A stretch of 64,000 nucleotides of DNA from Pseudomonas kribbensis (GTDB lineage: Bacteria; Pseudomonadota; Gammaproteobacteria; Pseudomonadales; Pseudomonadaceae). A program made the translations under genes and the position numbers. Shown here piece after piece: positions 27,541 to 37,066 of this stretch. The stretch's first letter is position 1; each line of letters starts with the position of its first letter. Location: assembly GCF_003352185.1 (NCBI RefSeq), contig NZ_CP029608.1, forward strand, positions 2,170,001 through 2,234,000, in the 5' to 3' direction. Under the pieces are notes generated by a model that saw only the letters and a list, made by a program, of their open reading frames with translations, ran no database searches and was not told the origin of the DNA.

Positions 27541-29514
27541 TCATTCACTGGTGAGGGCCTTGACCGGGTCGAGCCGGGCGGCCTTGCGGGCCGGCATGAA
27601 GCCGAAGATGACGCCGGTGGCCAGCGCGCAACCGAAGGCGCCGATCACGGCGATCCACTGGAACGCCATGGCCACACCGCTGAGTTGCAGCACACCGCCG
27701 ACCAGCATCGCCAGGCTGATGCCGGCAATGCCGCCGACCACCGAGAGCATCACCGCTTCGGTCAGGAACTGGCGCAGGATGTCGCGCTGACGGGCGCCGG
27801 TGGCCATGCGGATACCGATTTCCCGGGTGCGTTCGCGCACGGTCATGAGCATGATGTTCATCACGCCGATACCGCCCACCAACAGGGAAATGGCGGCAAT
27901 CGCCCCGAGCATCAGCGACAGCGTGCCCTGAGTGCGAGCTTCGGCCTGGATCATCGCGGCGTTGTTGGTCAGCTCGAAATCCTTCTTCCCGTTGTGCCGG
28001 CGCAGCATCGCTTGTTCGATGGCGTGCTCGGCTTCCTTGACACGGCGCGCATCGCGCGCGGCAATCACTACGTATTCCGGATTGCGGCTGCCGAACAGGC
28101 GCATGCTGGCGGCGGAGTAGGGCACGGCGATCCGGTTGTCACTGTCCGAGTCGCCGGAGCTGGAGCCTTTTTCCGCGAGTACCCCGAGGACCTGGAACGG
28201 CACGTTTTCGATCAGGATGTACTGACCGACAGGGTCGGCGACATCCTTGAGCAGTTTGTCGCGCACCTTGGTCCCGATCACCGCGACGGCCGCGGCGTTG
28301 TCTTCATCGGCTTGGGTGAAATAGCTGCCCTGGATCACCGGCCAGTTGAAGATGGTCGGGAAGTTGGTGTCGTTGCCACCCACGTAACTGGTGTGGTCGG
28401 CATTGCCGAAACGCACGCCGGCGGTCGCGCCGTTGACCGGCATGATGCGTTCCACTTGAGGCAGGGCGGCCAGTTCGGCGACGTCATCGAGGGTGATGAT
28501 ACCCGGCGGTGTGCGCGGGTTGGGCGCTGCGCCGCTGAGATAGATGATGTTGGAGCCGAATGCCCCCATCTGCGCCATCACCTGGCGCTTGCTGCCTTCG
28601 CCAACCGCCAGCATGACCACCACGGACGCGACGCCGATGACGATCCCCAGCAGGGTCAGCGCGGTGCGGAAGCGGTTGACCCACATGACGCGCCAGGCCG
28701 CTTGCACGGCATCCACCAGTTCGCCTTTCCAGGCGCCGCTCTGGGTGCTGCCGGTGGTCAGGCGCTCGCGCAGATCCACGGCTTGCAATGTGCCGGAGCC
28801 GGCGGTGGGTGTGGCCGGTGATTGCGGGGCGGCGGTATCGCTGATGATCAGGCCATCGCGGATTTCGATGATGCGCTTGGCGCGTTGTGCGACTTCGCGG
28901 TCGTGGGTGATGAGAATCACCACGTGGCCCTGATCCGCCAGTTCGTCGAGCAGGGTCATGACCTCGGCGCCACTGTGGCTGTCCAGCGCGCCAGTGGGTT
29001 CGTCGGCAAGAATGATATGGCCGCCATTCATCAGCGCCCGGGCAATCGACACCCGCTGCTGTTGTCCGCCGGAGAGCTGGTGCGGGCGGTTGGCGGTGCG
29101 GCTGCCGAGGCCCAGACGGGTGAGCAGGGCGTGGGCCCGGGCGTGGCGTTCGGTGGCGGGAGTGCCGGCATAGATCGCCGGCATCTCGACGTTTTCCTGG
29201 GCCGAGCCGGACGGAATCAGGTGATAGCCCTGGAACACGAATCCGAACGCTTCGCGGCGCAGCCAGGCCAGGGCGTCGGTGTCCAGCCGGGCGACATTTT
29301 CCCCGGCAAACAGGTACTCGCCGCTGCTGGGACGGTCGAGGCAGCCGAGGATGTTCATCAGTGTCGATTTGCCGGAGCCGGAGGCGCCGACGATCGCCAC
29401 GAATTCGCCGGCATGAATTGACAGATCAATGCCGCGCAGCACTTCCACCAGCGGGCTGTCGCCGCCGCCGTAGGCTTTGCGGATCTGCCGCAGGTCAATC
29501 AGGGGCGTTTGCAT
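27541..29514 (-). CDS. pvdT: MacB-type ABC transporter of the pyoverdine efflux pump
   Basis: 657 residues. The N-terminal ATPase shows Walker [10 protein letters not shown], signature [15 protein letters not shown] and Walker [13 protein letters not shown] first membrane helix near residue 280 ([19 protein letters not shown]) leads into a periplasmic MacB core domain. A C-terminal FtsX-like part with three helices follows. It pairs with PvdR and OpmQ. It starts with ATG directly after the pvdR TGA, and its stop lies a few bases before the opmQ start, so the three genes form one operon. Confidence 0.94.
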   Translation of the reverse strand: MQTPLIDLRQIRKAYGGGDSPLVEVLRGIDLSIHAGEFVAIVGASGSGKSTLMNILGCLDRPSSGEYLFAGENVARLDTDALAWLRREAFGFVFQGYHLIPSGSAQENVEMPAIYAGTPATERHARAHALLTRLGLGSRTANRPHQLSGGQQQRVSIARALMNGGHIILADEPTGALDSHSGAEVMTLLDELADQGHVVILITHDREVAQRAKRIIEIRDGLIISDTAAPQSPATPTAGSGTLQAVDLRERLTTGSTQSGAWKGELVDAVQAAWRVMWVNRFRTALTLLGIVIGVASVVVMLAVGEGSKRQVMAQMGAFGSNIIYLSGAAPNPRTPPGIITLDDVAELAALPQVERIMPVNGATAGVRFGNADHTSYVGGNDTNFPTIFNWPVIQGSYFTQADEDNAAAVAVIGTKVRDKLLKDVADPVGQYILIENVPFQVLGVLAEKGSSSGDSDSDNRIAVPYSAASMRLFGSRNPEYVVIAARDARRVKEAEHAIEQAMLRRHNGKKDFELTNNAAMIQAEARTQGTLSLMLGAIAAISLLVGGIGVMNIMLMTVRERTREIGIRMATGARQRDILRQFLTEAVMLSVVGGIAGISLAMLVGGVLQLSGVAMAFQWIAVIGAFGCALATGVIFGFMPARKAARLDPVKALTSE

Positions 29515-30678
29515 TCAGCCTCCGTTGCCGGTGGCCGGACTGCTCAGGACGTGATCGCCTTCGGCAAGCCCTTCGAGGATTTGCGTGCGCAAGCGGTCGC
29601 GGATGCCGATCCGGACTTCCCGGGATTGAATCTCGCCATTGGCGGCGACGACCTGCGCCGATTGCCAGTCCGCACGGCTGCTGCGCTGCAGAGCGGCAGT
29701 GGGCACGGTCAGGGTGTTTTGCGCCTGCTGTGAAACGAAGAACACCTGGGCCGTCATGTCGGTCATCAGGCTGTTGTCGGTGTTTTCGACATCCAGCAAC
29801 ACCGTGTAAAGCACCACCCTTTCGCTGCCGCTGCGACCACTGGTGGGACTGGCGCCCTGACTTTGCTCAAGGGGACGCGGCGGCACCGGCAGGATCTGCC
29901 GTACGGTGCTGCTCCAGCGCCGGCTGCCGCCGCTGAGGGTCGTGAAGTAAGCGGTCATGCCCGGCTTGACGTGACCGATGTCGGCTTCGGAAACCTCGGC
30001 CCACACTGTCATCGGGGAAAGCCGCGCGATCCGCAGAATCAGCGGGGTCTGCTGTTGCGCGTTGAGTGTCTGGCCTTCACGGGCGCCCACGGCCACCACG
30101 GTGCCGGACATCGGCGCGTAAATGCGTGTGTAGCCAAGCTCGGCCTCGTCACTGCGCAGACTGGCCTGGGCCTGACGGATCTGTGCCTGGAACATGTCGA
30201 TCCGGGCCTGGGTGGCGCGTACTTCGGCCCGGGCGGTCTGGACGTCTTCCTCGCGGGTGGCGCCCCCGGCGGCGAGTTTCTGCTGGCGCTGGTACTTCTG
30301 CTGCGCCAGCTCATGCTGGGCGCGTTGTTCCTGCAACTGCGCCTTCAGGTTCTCGATGGAGAACCGACCGGCGTCGAGCTTGGCCTTTTGCGTGGAGGGA
30401 TCGATTTCCACGAGCAACTGGCCTTCCTTGACCACATCACCGGCCTCGACGTGAATTTTCTGGATCTGCCCGGACGCCTGCGCGCCGACATCCACATAGC
30501 GACGCGGTTGCAGAGTGCCCAGGGCGGTCACGCTGTTTTCGATGTCGCCACGGGTCACTTGAACGGTGGCAAGCGTTTCACGGCCGGGCGGCAGTACTTG
30601 CCACGCGGCAACCGCGATGACGGGGATCAGGCAAAGGGCAACGAACAGGGCACGGCGGGCGGGGAGGGGACGTTTCAT
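29515..30678 (-). CDS. pvdR: Membrane-fusion protein of the pyoverdine efflux pump
   Basis: 387 residues of the HlyD/MacA family. One N-terminal membrane anchor (ALFVALCLIPVIAVAAWQVL) leads to lipoyl and hairpin segments (IQKIHVEAGDVVKEGQLLVEID, then a long coiled coil) and a beta-barrel domain (YTRIYAPMSGTVVAVGAREGQTL). The ATG at 30678 is chosen because the frame upstream has no signal character. It is the first gene of pvdRT-opmQ, with a perfect PvdS box about 111 bp upstream. Confidence 0.94.
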   Translation of the reverse strand: MKRPLPARRALFVALCLIPVIAVAAWQVLPPGRETLATVQVTRGDIENSVTALGTLQPRRYVDVGAQASGQIQKIHVEAGDVVKEGQLLVEIDPSTQKAKLDAGRFSIENLKAQLQEQRAQHELAQQKYQRQQKLAAGGATREEDVQTARAEVRATQARIDMFQAQIRQAQASLRSDEAELGYTRIYAPMSGTVVAVGAREGQTLNAQQQTPLILRIARLSPMTVWAEVSEADIGHVKPGMTAYFTTLSGGSRRWSSTVRQILPVPPRPLEQSQGASPTSGRSGSERVVLYTVLLDVENTDNSLMTDMTAQVFFVSQQAQNTLTVPTAALQRSSRADWQSAQVVAANGEIQSREVRIGIRDRLRTQILEGLAEGDHVLSSPATGNGG

Positions 30679-30788
30679 GCAGGGTTCCGGCCAGTGGAAT
30701 TCGGCCCGTCGTTCAGCAGGTGAACAGGTTCGGTCGGTCGCTGAACGCTGTCGCAAGGCACGACAGACACGGGGGAGCTGTCCTGTAA

Positions 30789-30812
30789 ACGATGCATGTG
30801 CAAGGGAATTTA
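30789..30812 (-). promoter_or_regulatory. PvdS-dependent promoter element for pvdRT-opmQ
   Basis: On the minus strand: TAAAT (30812-30808), 16 bases, CGT (30791-30789). Confidence 0.87.
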
Positions 30813-30890
30813 AGTGTTCACACACGAAGTTACAGGTTGCCGGAACGGGCTATTTGTCAGCGAAGGAGAATCACTACTTTAAATCTATAT

Positions 30891-30909
30891 GAGAATTACT
30901 ATAAATTAC
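30891..30909 (+). promoter_or_regulatory. Candidate Fur box upstream of fpvI
   Basis: GAGAATTACTATAAATTAC agrees with the 19-bp Fur consensus at 11 of 19 positions by hand count. The site lies about 95 bp before fpvI, as expected for an iron-repressed sigma gene. It has not been tested against a matrix. Confidence 0.5.
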
Positions 30910-31003
30910 GCGCCTCACGTTGCCACCATCGTGCTACCGCTTCGCGGGGCCCGGAAAAACGGTGTGCTCAAGGACAGGACCCGCATTCAAGCGGCCGGGA
31001 GTC

Positions 31004-31486
31004 ATGTTGGAAAACTACTATCGCGAGCTGGTGTGTTTCCTGAACGCCAAGCTCGGCAACCGACAGGTGGCCGAAGATGTGGTGCATGACGCCTATGTGC
31101 GGGTACTGGAGCGTTCCAGCGATACGCCGATCGAACAACCCCGGGCCTTCCTCTATCGCACCGCGCTGAATCTGGTGATCGACGATCATCGACGCAATGC
31201 CCTGCGTCAGGCCGAATCGCTGGAAGTGCTCGACAGCGAAGAGCGCTATTTCACCCCGTCCCCCCACAGCACCCTCGACCATGGCCAGCGCCTGGACATG
31301 TTGCAACGCGCATTGGCCGAGCTTGCACCGCTGTGCCGCGACAGTTTTCTGCTGCGCAAGATCGAAGGCATGTCCCATCCCGAGATCGCCGAACGCCTTG
31401 GCATTTCCAAGGCCCTGGTGGAAAAGCACATCGTCAATGCCATGAGGCATTGCCGCCAGCGAATCAAGCAATGGGATGCCCACTGA
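31004..31486 (+). CDS. fpvI: ECF sigma factor for pyoverdine uptake
   Basis: 160 residues. Region 2 covers residues 1-75 (YRELVCFLNAKLG..AEDVVHDAYVRVLER). Region 4 with its helix-turn-helix covers about 100-155 (LPL-like 'ALAELAPLCRDSFLLRK', then HPEIAERLGISKALVEKHIVNAM). Its size and position between pvdRT-opmQ and pvdA fit FpvI, which drives fpvA transcription under control of FpvA and the anti-sigma FpvR. PvdS itself is longer and was not recognised here. The ATG at 31004 follows GGGAG at short spacing. No anti-sigma gene is adjacent. Confidence 0.82.
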   Translation: MLENYYRELVCFLNAKLGNRQVAEDVVHDAYVRVLERSSDTPIEQPRAFLYRTALNLVIDDHRRNALRQAESLEVLDSEERYFTPSPHSTLDHGQRLDMLQRALAELAPLCRDSFLLRKIEGMSHPEIAERLGISKALVEKHIVNAMRHCRQRIKQWDAH

Positions 31487-31497
31487 AGCCCCTGCGT

Positions 31498-31521
31498 TAA
31501 ATTTTATTTCACTGTCCTCGT
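31498..31521 (+). promoter_or_regulatory. PvdS-dependent promoter element for pvdA
   Basis: TAAAT at 31498-31502, 16 bases, CGT at 31519-31521, about 100 bp before pvdA and just after the fpvI stop. Confidence 0.9.
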
Positions 31522-31619
31522 TCCTACTCAACAGACGACCTGTTGTCCTGTCCCGGGCCGGCCGGTCACCCAAGCTCTTCCTCCGCGCTGTTCGGGGGTT
31601 CATCCAGAGGACACTGGAA

Positions 31620-32957
31620 ATGACACAGGCAATTGCATCGCCCATCGTTCACGATCTGATCGGCGTCGGTTTCGGCCCTTCGAACCTGGCGTTGGCCATC
31701 GCTCTGCAGGAGCGTGCTCCGACCCTCGGCGAGCTGGATGTGCTGTTTCTCGACAAGCAACCGACCTACAGCTGGCACGGCAATACGCTGTCGACCCAGA
31801 GCGAATTGCAGATTTCCTTTCTCAAGGATCTGGTGACCCTGCGCAACCCGACCAGCCCGTACTCGTTCGTCAATTACCTCAAGCACCACGGGCGTCTGGT
31901 GGACTTCATCAACCTCGGCACCTTCTACCCGTGCCGCATGGAGTACAACGACTACCTGCGCTGGGTCGCCGCACAGTTCACCGAACAGAGTCGTTATGGC
32001 GAAGAAGTGCTGACCATCGAGCCGGTGCTGCACAACCATCAGGTCGAAGCGTTGCGGGTGATTTCCCGTGGCACCGACGGCCAGCAATTCGTGCGCACCG
32101 CGCGCTCGGTGGTGGTCAGCGCCGGTGGCACCCCGCGCATTCCCGAATCGTTCAAGGCGCTCAAGGGCGATGCCCGGGTGTTCCACCACTCGCAATACCT
32201 GGCCGAGATGGCCAAGCAACCGTGCGTCAACAACCAGCCGATGAGCATCGCAATCATCGGCGGCGGCCAGAGCGCGGCGGAAGCCTTCATCGATCTGAAC
32301 GATTCGTTCCCGTCGGTGCAGGTCGACATGATCCTGCGCGGTTCGGCGCTGAAGCCGGCGGACGACAGCCCGTTCGTCAACGAAGTGTTCTCGCCGGAAT
32401 TCACCGACCTGATCTTCCAGCAGCAGAGCAGCGAGCGTGAGCGTTTGGTCAACGAGTACCACAACACCAACTACTCGGTGGTCGATATCGACCTGATCGA
32501 GCGCATCTACGGCATCTTCTATCGCCAGAAAGTCTCAGGTGTTGCGCGCCACGCGTTCCGCACCCTGACCACTGTCGAGAAAGCCACCGCTACCGAACGC
32601 GGCATCGAACTGGCGGTGCGCAACAACGCCACGGGTGAAGTTACCGTGCGCGTCTACGACGCCGTGGTGCTGGCCACCGGTTACGAGCGTCAGATGCACC
32701 GCAAACTGCTGGCGCCGCTGGAAGAGTACCTGGGCGACTTCGAGGTCGATCGCAACTACAAACTGATTACCGACGAGCGCTGCAAGGCCGGTCTGTACAT
32801 GCAGGGCTTCTGCCAGGCCAGCCACGGTCTGAGCGATACGCTGCTGTCGATCCTGCCGATCCGTGCGGACGAAATTGCCGGCTCGCTGTATGAGCATGGC
32901 AAGAACCGTGGGCACAGCCGTTCGGTGATGGATTTGTTGCTGGCAACTGCCAGCTGA
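31620..32957 (+). CDS. pvdA: L-ornithine N5-monooxygenase
   Basis: 445 residues. An FAD- and NADPH-dependent enzyme that hydroxylates the ornithine side chain, giving the hydroxamate ligand of pyoverdine. The FAD site is GVGFGPSNLALAIAL near residue 15; the NADPH site is IAIIGGGQSAAEAF near 215. DDSPFVNEVFSPEF and the late ATGYER motif are also typical of the family. The ATG at 31620 follows CCAGAGGACACTGGAA; a longer upstream frame begins inside the fpvI tail and is rejected. It is cytoplasmic and acts before NRPS assembly. A strong terminator follows at 32968. Confidence 0.97.
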   Translation: MTQAIASPIVHDLIGVGFGPSNLALAIALQERAPTLGELDVLFLDKQPTYSWHGNTLSTQSELQISFLKDLVTLRNPTSPYSFVNYLKHHGRLVDFINLGTFYPCRMEYNDYLRWVAAQFTEQSRYGEEVLTIEPVLHNHQVEALRVISRGTDGQQFVRTARSVVVSAGGTPRIPESFKALKGDARVFHHSQYLAEMAKQPCVNNQPMSIAIIGGGQSAAEAFIDLNDSFPSVQVDMILRGSALKPADDSPFVNEVFSPEFTDLIFQQQSSERERLVNEYHNTNYSVVDIDLIERIYGIFYRQKVSGVARHAFRTLTTVEKATATERGIELAVRNNATGEVTVRVYDAVVLATGYERQMHRKLLAPLEEYLGDFEVDRNYKLITDERCKAGLYMQGFCQASHGLSDTLLSILPIRADEIAGSLYEHGKNRGHSRSVMDLLLATAS

Positions 32958-32967
32958 TGACTTCCTG

Positions 32968-32999
32968 ACGACTCCCGCGCCGAGCGCGGGAGTCGTTTT
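32968..32999 (+). terminator. Rho-independent terminator after pvdA
   Basis: A perfect 13-bp stem (ACGACTCCCGCGC with GCGCGGGAGTCGT), loop CGA, followed by TTTT. It marks the right end of the pyoverdine block. Confidence 0.92.
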
Positions 33000-33024
33000 C
33001 GGGCCAATCCTGAACCCTTCCTGA

Positions 33025-33111
33025 ATGACCTCCACATCCCTCAACCTCATTCCTTTTACGGGTTTACTCTCCAGGCATCGGGGCGTAAGCTTCGCGCGTT
33101 TTCATCAATAG
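33025..33111 (+). other. Possible 28-codon upstream ORF in the mgtA leader
   Basis: ATG at 33025 to TAG at 33111, encoding a short peptide that begins MTSTSLNLIPFTGLL. There is no clear ribosome site. It could be a regulatory leader peptide of mgtA, as MgtL is in enterobacteria, but it may be chance. Confidence 0.25.
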
Positions 33112-33449
33112 CGGAGACCCACAGTGGGTACTTGTTCGAGTGACAGTTGTCGGCCGGTCCTTGTAACCGGCAGATTCTCGGCAAGATAACGCGCATTCCT
33201 TTGTGCCGTTGTCTCGCCGAACAGCGAGCAGCGGCATCCCGATCATGGTCAGTTGAGACCATGTCCCGACGTCCTTCTCATCGACGCTGAAAAGAGCGTG
33301 GTTTCGACTTTATCGTCGCAATCGCAGCCCTATCGACACGCCTGTCTTTTTTGACTGGCGCGCCAACCTTTGCCGTGCCGAATTTTCGGTGCAAGAGGGC
33401 TGGACGTACCTGCTTGACGGTTTCCCGGCTGACCATAGGGGCAACAGCC
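33112..33449 (+). promoter_or_regulatory. Structured 5' leader of mgtA
   Basis: This stretch of more than 300 bases before mgtA has no gene. It holds several strong hairpins: GCCGGT/ACCGGC at 33153-33171 and CATGGTC/GACCATG (loop AGTTGA) at 33244-33263, besides a short CCCAC/TGGG stem near 33118. The pattern fits a long regulatory leader such as a Mg-sensing element, but no known riboswitch family was recognised by eye. Confidence 0.4.
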
Positions 33450-36149
33450 ATGAAACTTACGCTCAAGGAATTTTTCGCAGGCTTCCTGCGGACCCGTCAC
33501 ATCGCCCGGCACTTCCGTCGTCTGGCCGTGCTGGAAAGTCTTCGCGACACCACGGTCAGCCGTGAAGTGCCGCCCACCCTGGCCAATACGCTGGTGGACG
33601 CTGCCCATTGCGACAGCGGCGTACTGCTGTCTAACCTCGGCACCCACACCGACGGACTCACCGATTTCGAAGTCGATGTGCTGCGTGCACAGCATGGCCT
33701 CAACGAAGTCGAGCATGAGCAACCGCTGCCGTGGTGGACCCACCTGTGGCACTGCTACAAAAACCCGTTCAACCTGCTGCTGACCCTGTTGGCGGTGATC
33801 TCGTGGCTGACCGATGACCTGAAAGCCGCCACGGTGATCTTCTCGATGGTGGTGCTCTCGACCCTGCTGCGCTTCTGGCAGGAAAGCAAATCCAACCAGG
33901 CGGCGGACGCGCTCAAGGCGATGGTCAGCAACACCGCCACCGTGCTGCGCCGGGATGCGCCGCGCACCGAGCTGCCGATCAAGCAACTGGTGCCGGGCGA
34001 TCTGATCGTACTCTCGGCCGGCGACATGATTCCCGCCGATTGCCGGGTGCTCAGCGCCAAGGATCTGTTCGTCAGCCAGGCGGCGATGACCGGCGAATCG
34101 ATGCCAGTGGAGAAATTCCCCCGCCAGGCGGACCGCGATACACGCAACCCGCTGGAGCTGGACAACATCCTGTTCATGGGCACCAACGTGGTGTCCGGCA
34201 CGGCGGTGGCGGTGATTCTCACCACCGGCAACAGCACCTATTTCGGTGCGCTGGCGCTGCGGGTCGGGGCAACGGATCGGGCGGTGACTTCGTTCCAGCA
34301 AGGGGTGAACAAAGTCAGCTGGCTGTTGATCCGCTTCATGTTCGTCATGGCGCCGCTGGTGTTGTTCATCAACGGTTTCACCAAGGGCGACTGGACCGAA
34401 GCGCTGCTGTTCGCACTGTCGATCGCCGTGGGCCTGACCCCGGAAATGCTGCCGATGATCGTTACCTCGACGCTGGCCAAGGGCGCGGTGTTCCTGTCGC
34501 GCAAGAAAGTCATCGTCAAACGCCTGGACGCGATCCAGAACTTCGGCGCCATGGACGTGTTGTGCACCGACAAGACCGGCACGTTGACCCAGGACAAGAT
34601 CTTCCTGGCACGCAATGTCGATGTCTGGGGTGAGGATTCCGATGACGTGCTGGAAATGGCTTATCTGAACAGCTACTACCAGACCGGGCTGAAAAACCTG
34701 CTCGACGTGGCGGTGCTGGAACACGTGGAAGTCCACCGTGAACTGAAGGTCGGCACGGCATATCGCAAGGTCGACGAGATTCCGTTCGACTTCAATCGCC
34801 GGCGCATGTCGGTGGTGGTCGAAGGCCACGGCCAACCGCATCAGTTGATCTGCAAAGGCGCGGTGGAAGAGGTGTTGTCGGTGTGCACCCGGGTTCGTCA
34901 CGGTGAAGTCGACGAAGCCTTGAGCGATGAATTGCTGGCGAGAATTCGTCAGGTAACAGCAGCATTCAACGCTGAAGGCTTGCGCGTGGTCGCGGTGGCG
35001 GCACGGTCGATGCCTGAAGGTCGCGACACTTACAGCCTGGGCGACGAGCAGGAACTGACGCTGATCGGTTACGTGGCATTCCTCGATCCGCCGAAGGAAA
35101 GCACCGCACCAGCACTCAAGGCCCTGGCCGAACACGGCGTGGCCGTGAAAGTGCTGACCGGCGACAACGAACTGGTGACCGCCAAGATCTGCCGCGAGGT
35201 AGGCCTGGCGCAGCAAGGCCTGTTGATGGGCAACGACATCGAACGCATGAGCGACGCGCAACTGGCGGTGGCCGTTGAAACCACCAACGTGTTCGCCAAA
35301 CTGACGCCGACCCACAAGGAACGCATCGTGCGCATCCTCAAGGGCAACGGCCACGTGGTCGGGTTCATGGGCGACGGCATCAACGACGCACCGGCCCTGC
35401 GCACCGCGGACATCGGTATTTCCGTGGACAGCGCGGTGGACATCGCCAAGGAAGCGGCCGACATCATCCTGCTGGAAAAGAGCCTGATGGTATTGGAGGA
35501 GGGCGTGCTGGAAGGGCGCCGGACCTTCGCCAACATGCTCAAGTACATCAAGATGACCGCCAGCTCGAACTTCGGCAACGTGTTCTCGGTATTGGTCGCC
35601 AGTGCGTTCATTCCGTTCCTGCCGATGCTGCCGATGCATCTGCTGGTGCAGAACCTGCTGTATGACATTTCGCAGATCGCGATCCCGTTCGACAACGTCG
35701 ACGACGAAATGCTGAAACAGCCGCAACGCTGGCAGCCAGGGGACGTAGGGCGCTTCATGCTGTTCTTCGGCCCGATCAGTTCGATCTTTGACATCACAAC
35801 GTTCGCATTGATGTGGTACGTGTTCGATGCCAACACCCCGGATCACCAGACCCTGTTCCAGTCCGGCTGGTTCGTGGTTGGGTTGCTGACCCAGACGCTG
35901 ATCGTGCACATGATCCGCACGCCGAAGATTCCGTTCCTGCAAAGCCGCGCGGCCATGCCGCTGCTGGTGATGACCGGAATCATCATGGTCGTGGGCATCT
36001 TCCTGCCGATGGGGCCGCTGGCGCACTACTTCAAACTGCAGGCGCTGCCGTCGATGTACTTCGTGTTCCTGCCGGTGATCCTGCTGGCGTACATGGCACT
36101 GACCCAGGCCGTTAAAGGCTTCTACATCCGCCGTTTCGGCTGGCAGTAA
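33450..36149 (+). CDS. mgtA: P-type ATPase magnesium importer
   Basis: 899 residues, a P3B-type ATPase. Motifs seen: TGES (MTGESMPVEKFP), PEMLP in a membrane helix, the phosphorylation loop DKTGTLT (Asp 374) and the hinge GDGINDAPAL. Ten or so membrane helices lie in N- and C-terminal groups. It imports Mg2+ across the inner membrane. The ATG at 33450 is chosen; the upstream in-frame extension lacks similarity to the family. An mgtC-like gene follows 55 bp downstream, a common magnesium-starvation pair. The long leader suggests post-transcriptional control. Confidence 0.95.
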   Translation: MKLTLKEFFAGFLRTRHIARHFRRLAVLESLRDTTVSREVPPTLANTLVDAAHCDSGVLLSNLGTHTDGLTDFEVDVLRAQHGLNEVEHEQPLPWWTHLWHCYKNPFNLLLTLLAVISWLTDDLKAATVIFSMVVLSTLLRFWQESKSNQAADALKAMVSNTATVLRRDAPRTELPIKQLVPGDLIVLSAGDMIPADCRVLSAKDLFVSQAAMTGESMPVEKFPRQADRDTRNPLELDNILFMGTNVVSGTAVAVILTTGNSTYFGALALRVGATDRAVTSFQQGVNKVSWLLIRFMFVMAPLVLFINGFTKGDWTEALLFALSIAVGLTPEMLPMIVTSTLAKGAVFLSRKKVIVKRLDAIQNFGAMDVLCTDKTGTLTQDKIFLARNVDVWGEDSDDVLEMAYLNSYYQTGLKNLLDVAVLEHVEVHRELKVGTAYRKVDEIPFDFNRRRMSVVVEGHGQPHQLICKGAVEEVLSVCTRVRHGEVDEALSDELLARIRQVTAAFNAEGLRVVAVAARSMPEGRDTYSLGDEQELTLIGYVAFLDPPKESTAPALKALAEHGVAVKVLTGDNELVTAKICREVGLAQQGLLMGNDIERMSDAQLAVAVETTNVFAKLTPTHKERIVRILKGNGHVVGFMGDGINDAPALRTADIGISVDSAVDIAKEAADIILLEKSLMVLEEGVLEGRRTFANMLKYIKMTASSNFGNVFSVLVASAFIPFLPMLPMHLLVQNLLYDISQIAIPFDNVDDEMLKQPQRWQPGDVGRFMLFFGPISSIFDITTFALMWYVFDANTPDHQTLFQSGWFVVGLLTQTLIVHMIRTPKIPFLQSRAAMPLLVMTGIIMVVGIFLPMGPLAHYFKLQALPSMYFVFLPVILLAYMALTQAVKGFYIRRFGWQ

Positions 36150-36161
36150 CAGGAATGATTC

Positions 36162-36183
36162 CCCCCTTGTGGGAGCAAGGGGG
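36162..36183. repeat. Intercistronic hairpin between mgtA and mgtC
   Basis: CCCCCTTG and CAAGGGGG (8 bp) around TGGGAG, without a T-run. The GTGGGAGC core resembles the head of Pseudomonas REP elements. Confidence 0.65.
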
Positions 36184-36204
36184 GGCGGTTTCAAGGAGTT
36201 CAAC

Positions 36205-36921
36205 ATGCAAGCCATCAACAACATCAACCTCGACTCGCTGCTCGACACCCTGGTCAGCCTCAGCGCGGCCTTCATCCTCGGCGGCCTGATCGGTTTTGAG
36301 CGCCAGTACCGGCAACGCACGGCAGGCTTGCGCACCAACGTGCTGGTGGCGGTCGGTGCGGCGATTTTCGTCGACATGGCCAACCGCCTCGGCGGAGCCG
36401 AAGGCGCGGTGCGGGTGGTCGCCTACGTGGTGTCCGGGATCGGCTTTCTCGGCGCCGGTGTGATCATGCGCGAAGAAGGCAATGTGCGCGGTCTCAACAC
36501 GGCCGCCACGCTTTGGACTTCGGCAGCGGTCGGCGCCTGTGCCGGCGCCGACCTGCTGGCCGAAGCCGTGCTCGGCACCTTGTTCGTGCTCGCCGCGAAT
36601 ACCTTGCTGCGGCCGATCGTCAACAACATCAACCGCCAGCCGCTGGATGTGGTTTCGGCGGAAGTCACCAACATCGTCTACGTGATCGCCCGGCGCTCGC
36701 AGCAGACCGCCGTGTTCGCCTTGCTTGAAGCCGAGCTCGAACGCAGTAACTACCCGGCCAGTGATGTCGATGTACACGCCTTCGGTGCCGACGAAATCGA
36801 GATCGAAGCGACGCTCGCAACGACTTCGGTGGACGGCGATGAACTGGACGCGCTGGTGAAGCGGATTTCAACGTCGAACCTGGTGGTACAGGCGTTCTGG
36901 AGTCCGAGTACCACGGAGTAA
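36205..36921 (+). CDS. mgtC: MgtC/SapB-family inner-membrane protein
   Basis: 238 residues. N-terminal membrane helices carry the family signature (SAAFILGGLIGFERQYRQRTAGLRTN). Four or five helices run to about residue 145, followed by a C-terminal cytosolic ACT-like domain. MgtC proteins help growth at low Mg2+ and modulate F-type ATP synthase in some species. The ATG at 36205 follows AAGGAG. Pairing with mgtA suggests a shared magnesium response. Confidence 0.88.
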   Translation: MQAINNINLDSLLDTLVSLSAAFILGGLIGFERQYRQRTAGLRTNVLVAVGAAIFVDMANRLGGAEGAVRVVAYVVSGIGFLGAGVIMREEGNVRGLNTAATLWTSAAVGACAGADLLAEAVLGTLFVLAANTLLRPIVNNINRQPLDVVSAEVTNIVYVIARRSQQTAVFALLEAELERSNYPASDVDVHAFGADEIEIEATLATTSVDGDELDALVKRISTSNLVVQAFWSPSTTE

Positions 36922-37066
36922 CCTGGCGAACGCCCATCGTCCGGCAATGGCATGGGTGGCCGTCAATCCGGATGAGTGACGGTTATTTTCGGAATAGTCC
37001 TACAGAGCATGCCTCGATGCTTGGGTAGTCTTGCCGCCACTTCAAGCGACTGGCGGGACTTCCACG

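Noticed and set aside
31004..31486. This sigma factor being PvdS
   Set aside because: Its length (160 aa) and its place next to pvdR and pvdA fit FpvI better, and the N-terminus is unlike the PvdS I recall.
33061..33080. A PhoP box before mgtA
   Set aside because: Only one half-site (GGTTTA) is seen; the second repeat is missing.
33330..36383. A 1017-codon open frame antisense to mgtA
   Set aside because: Same effect of codon bias; the plus strand encodes a clear P-type ATPase.
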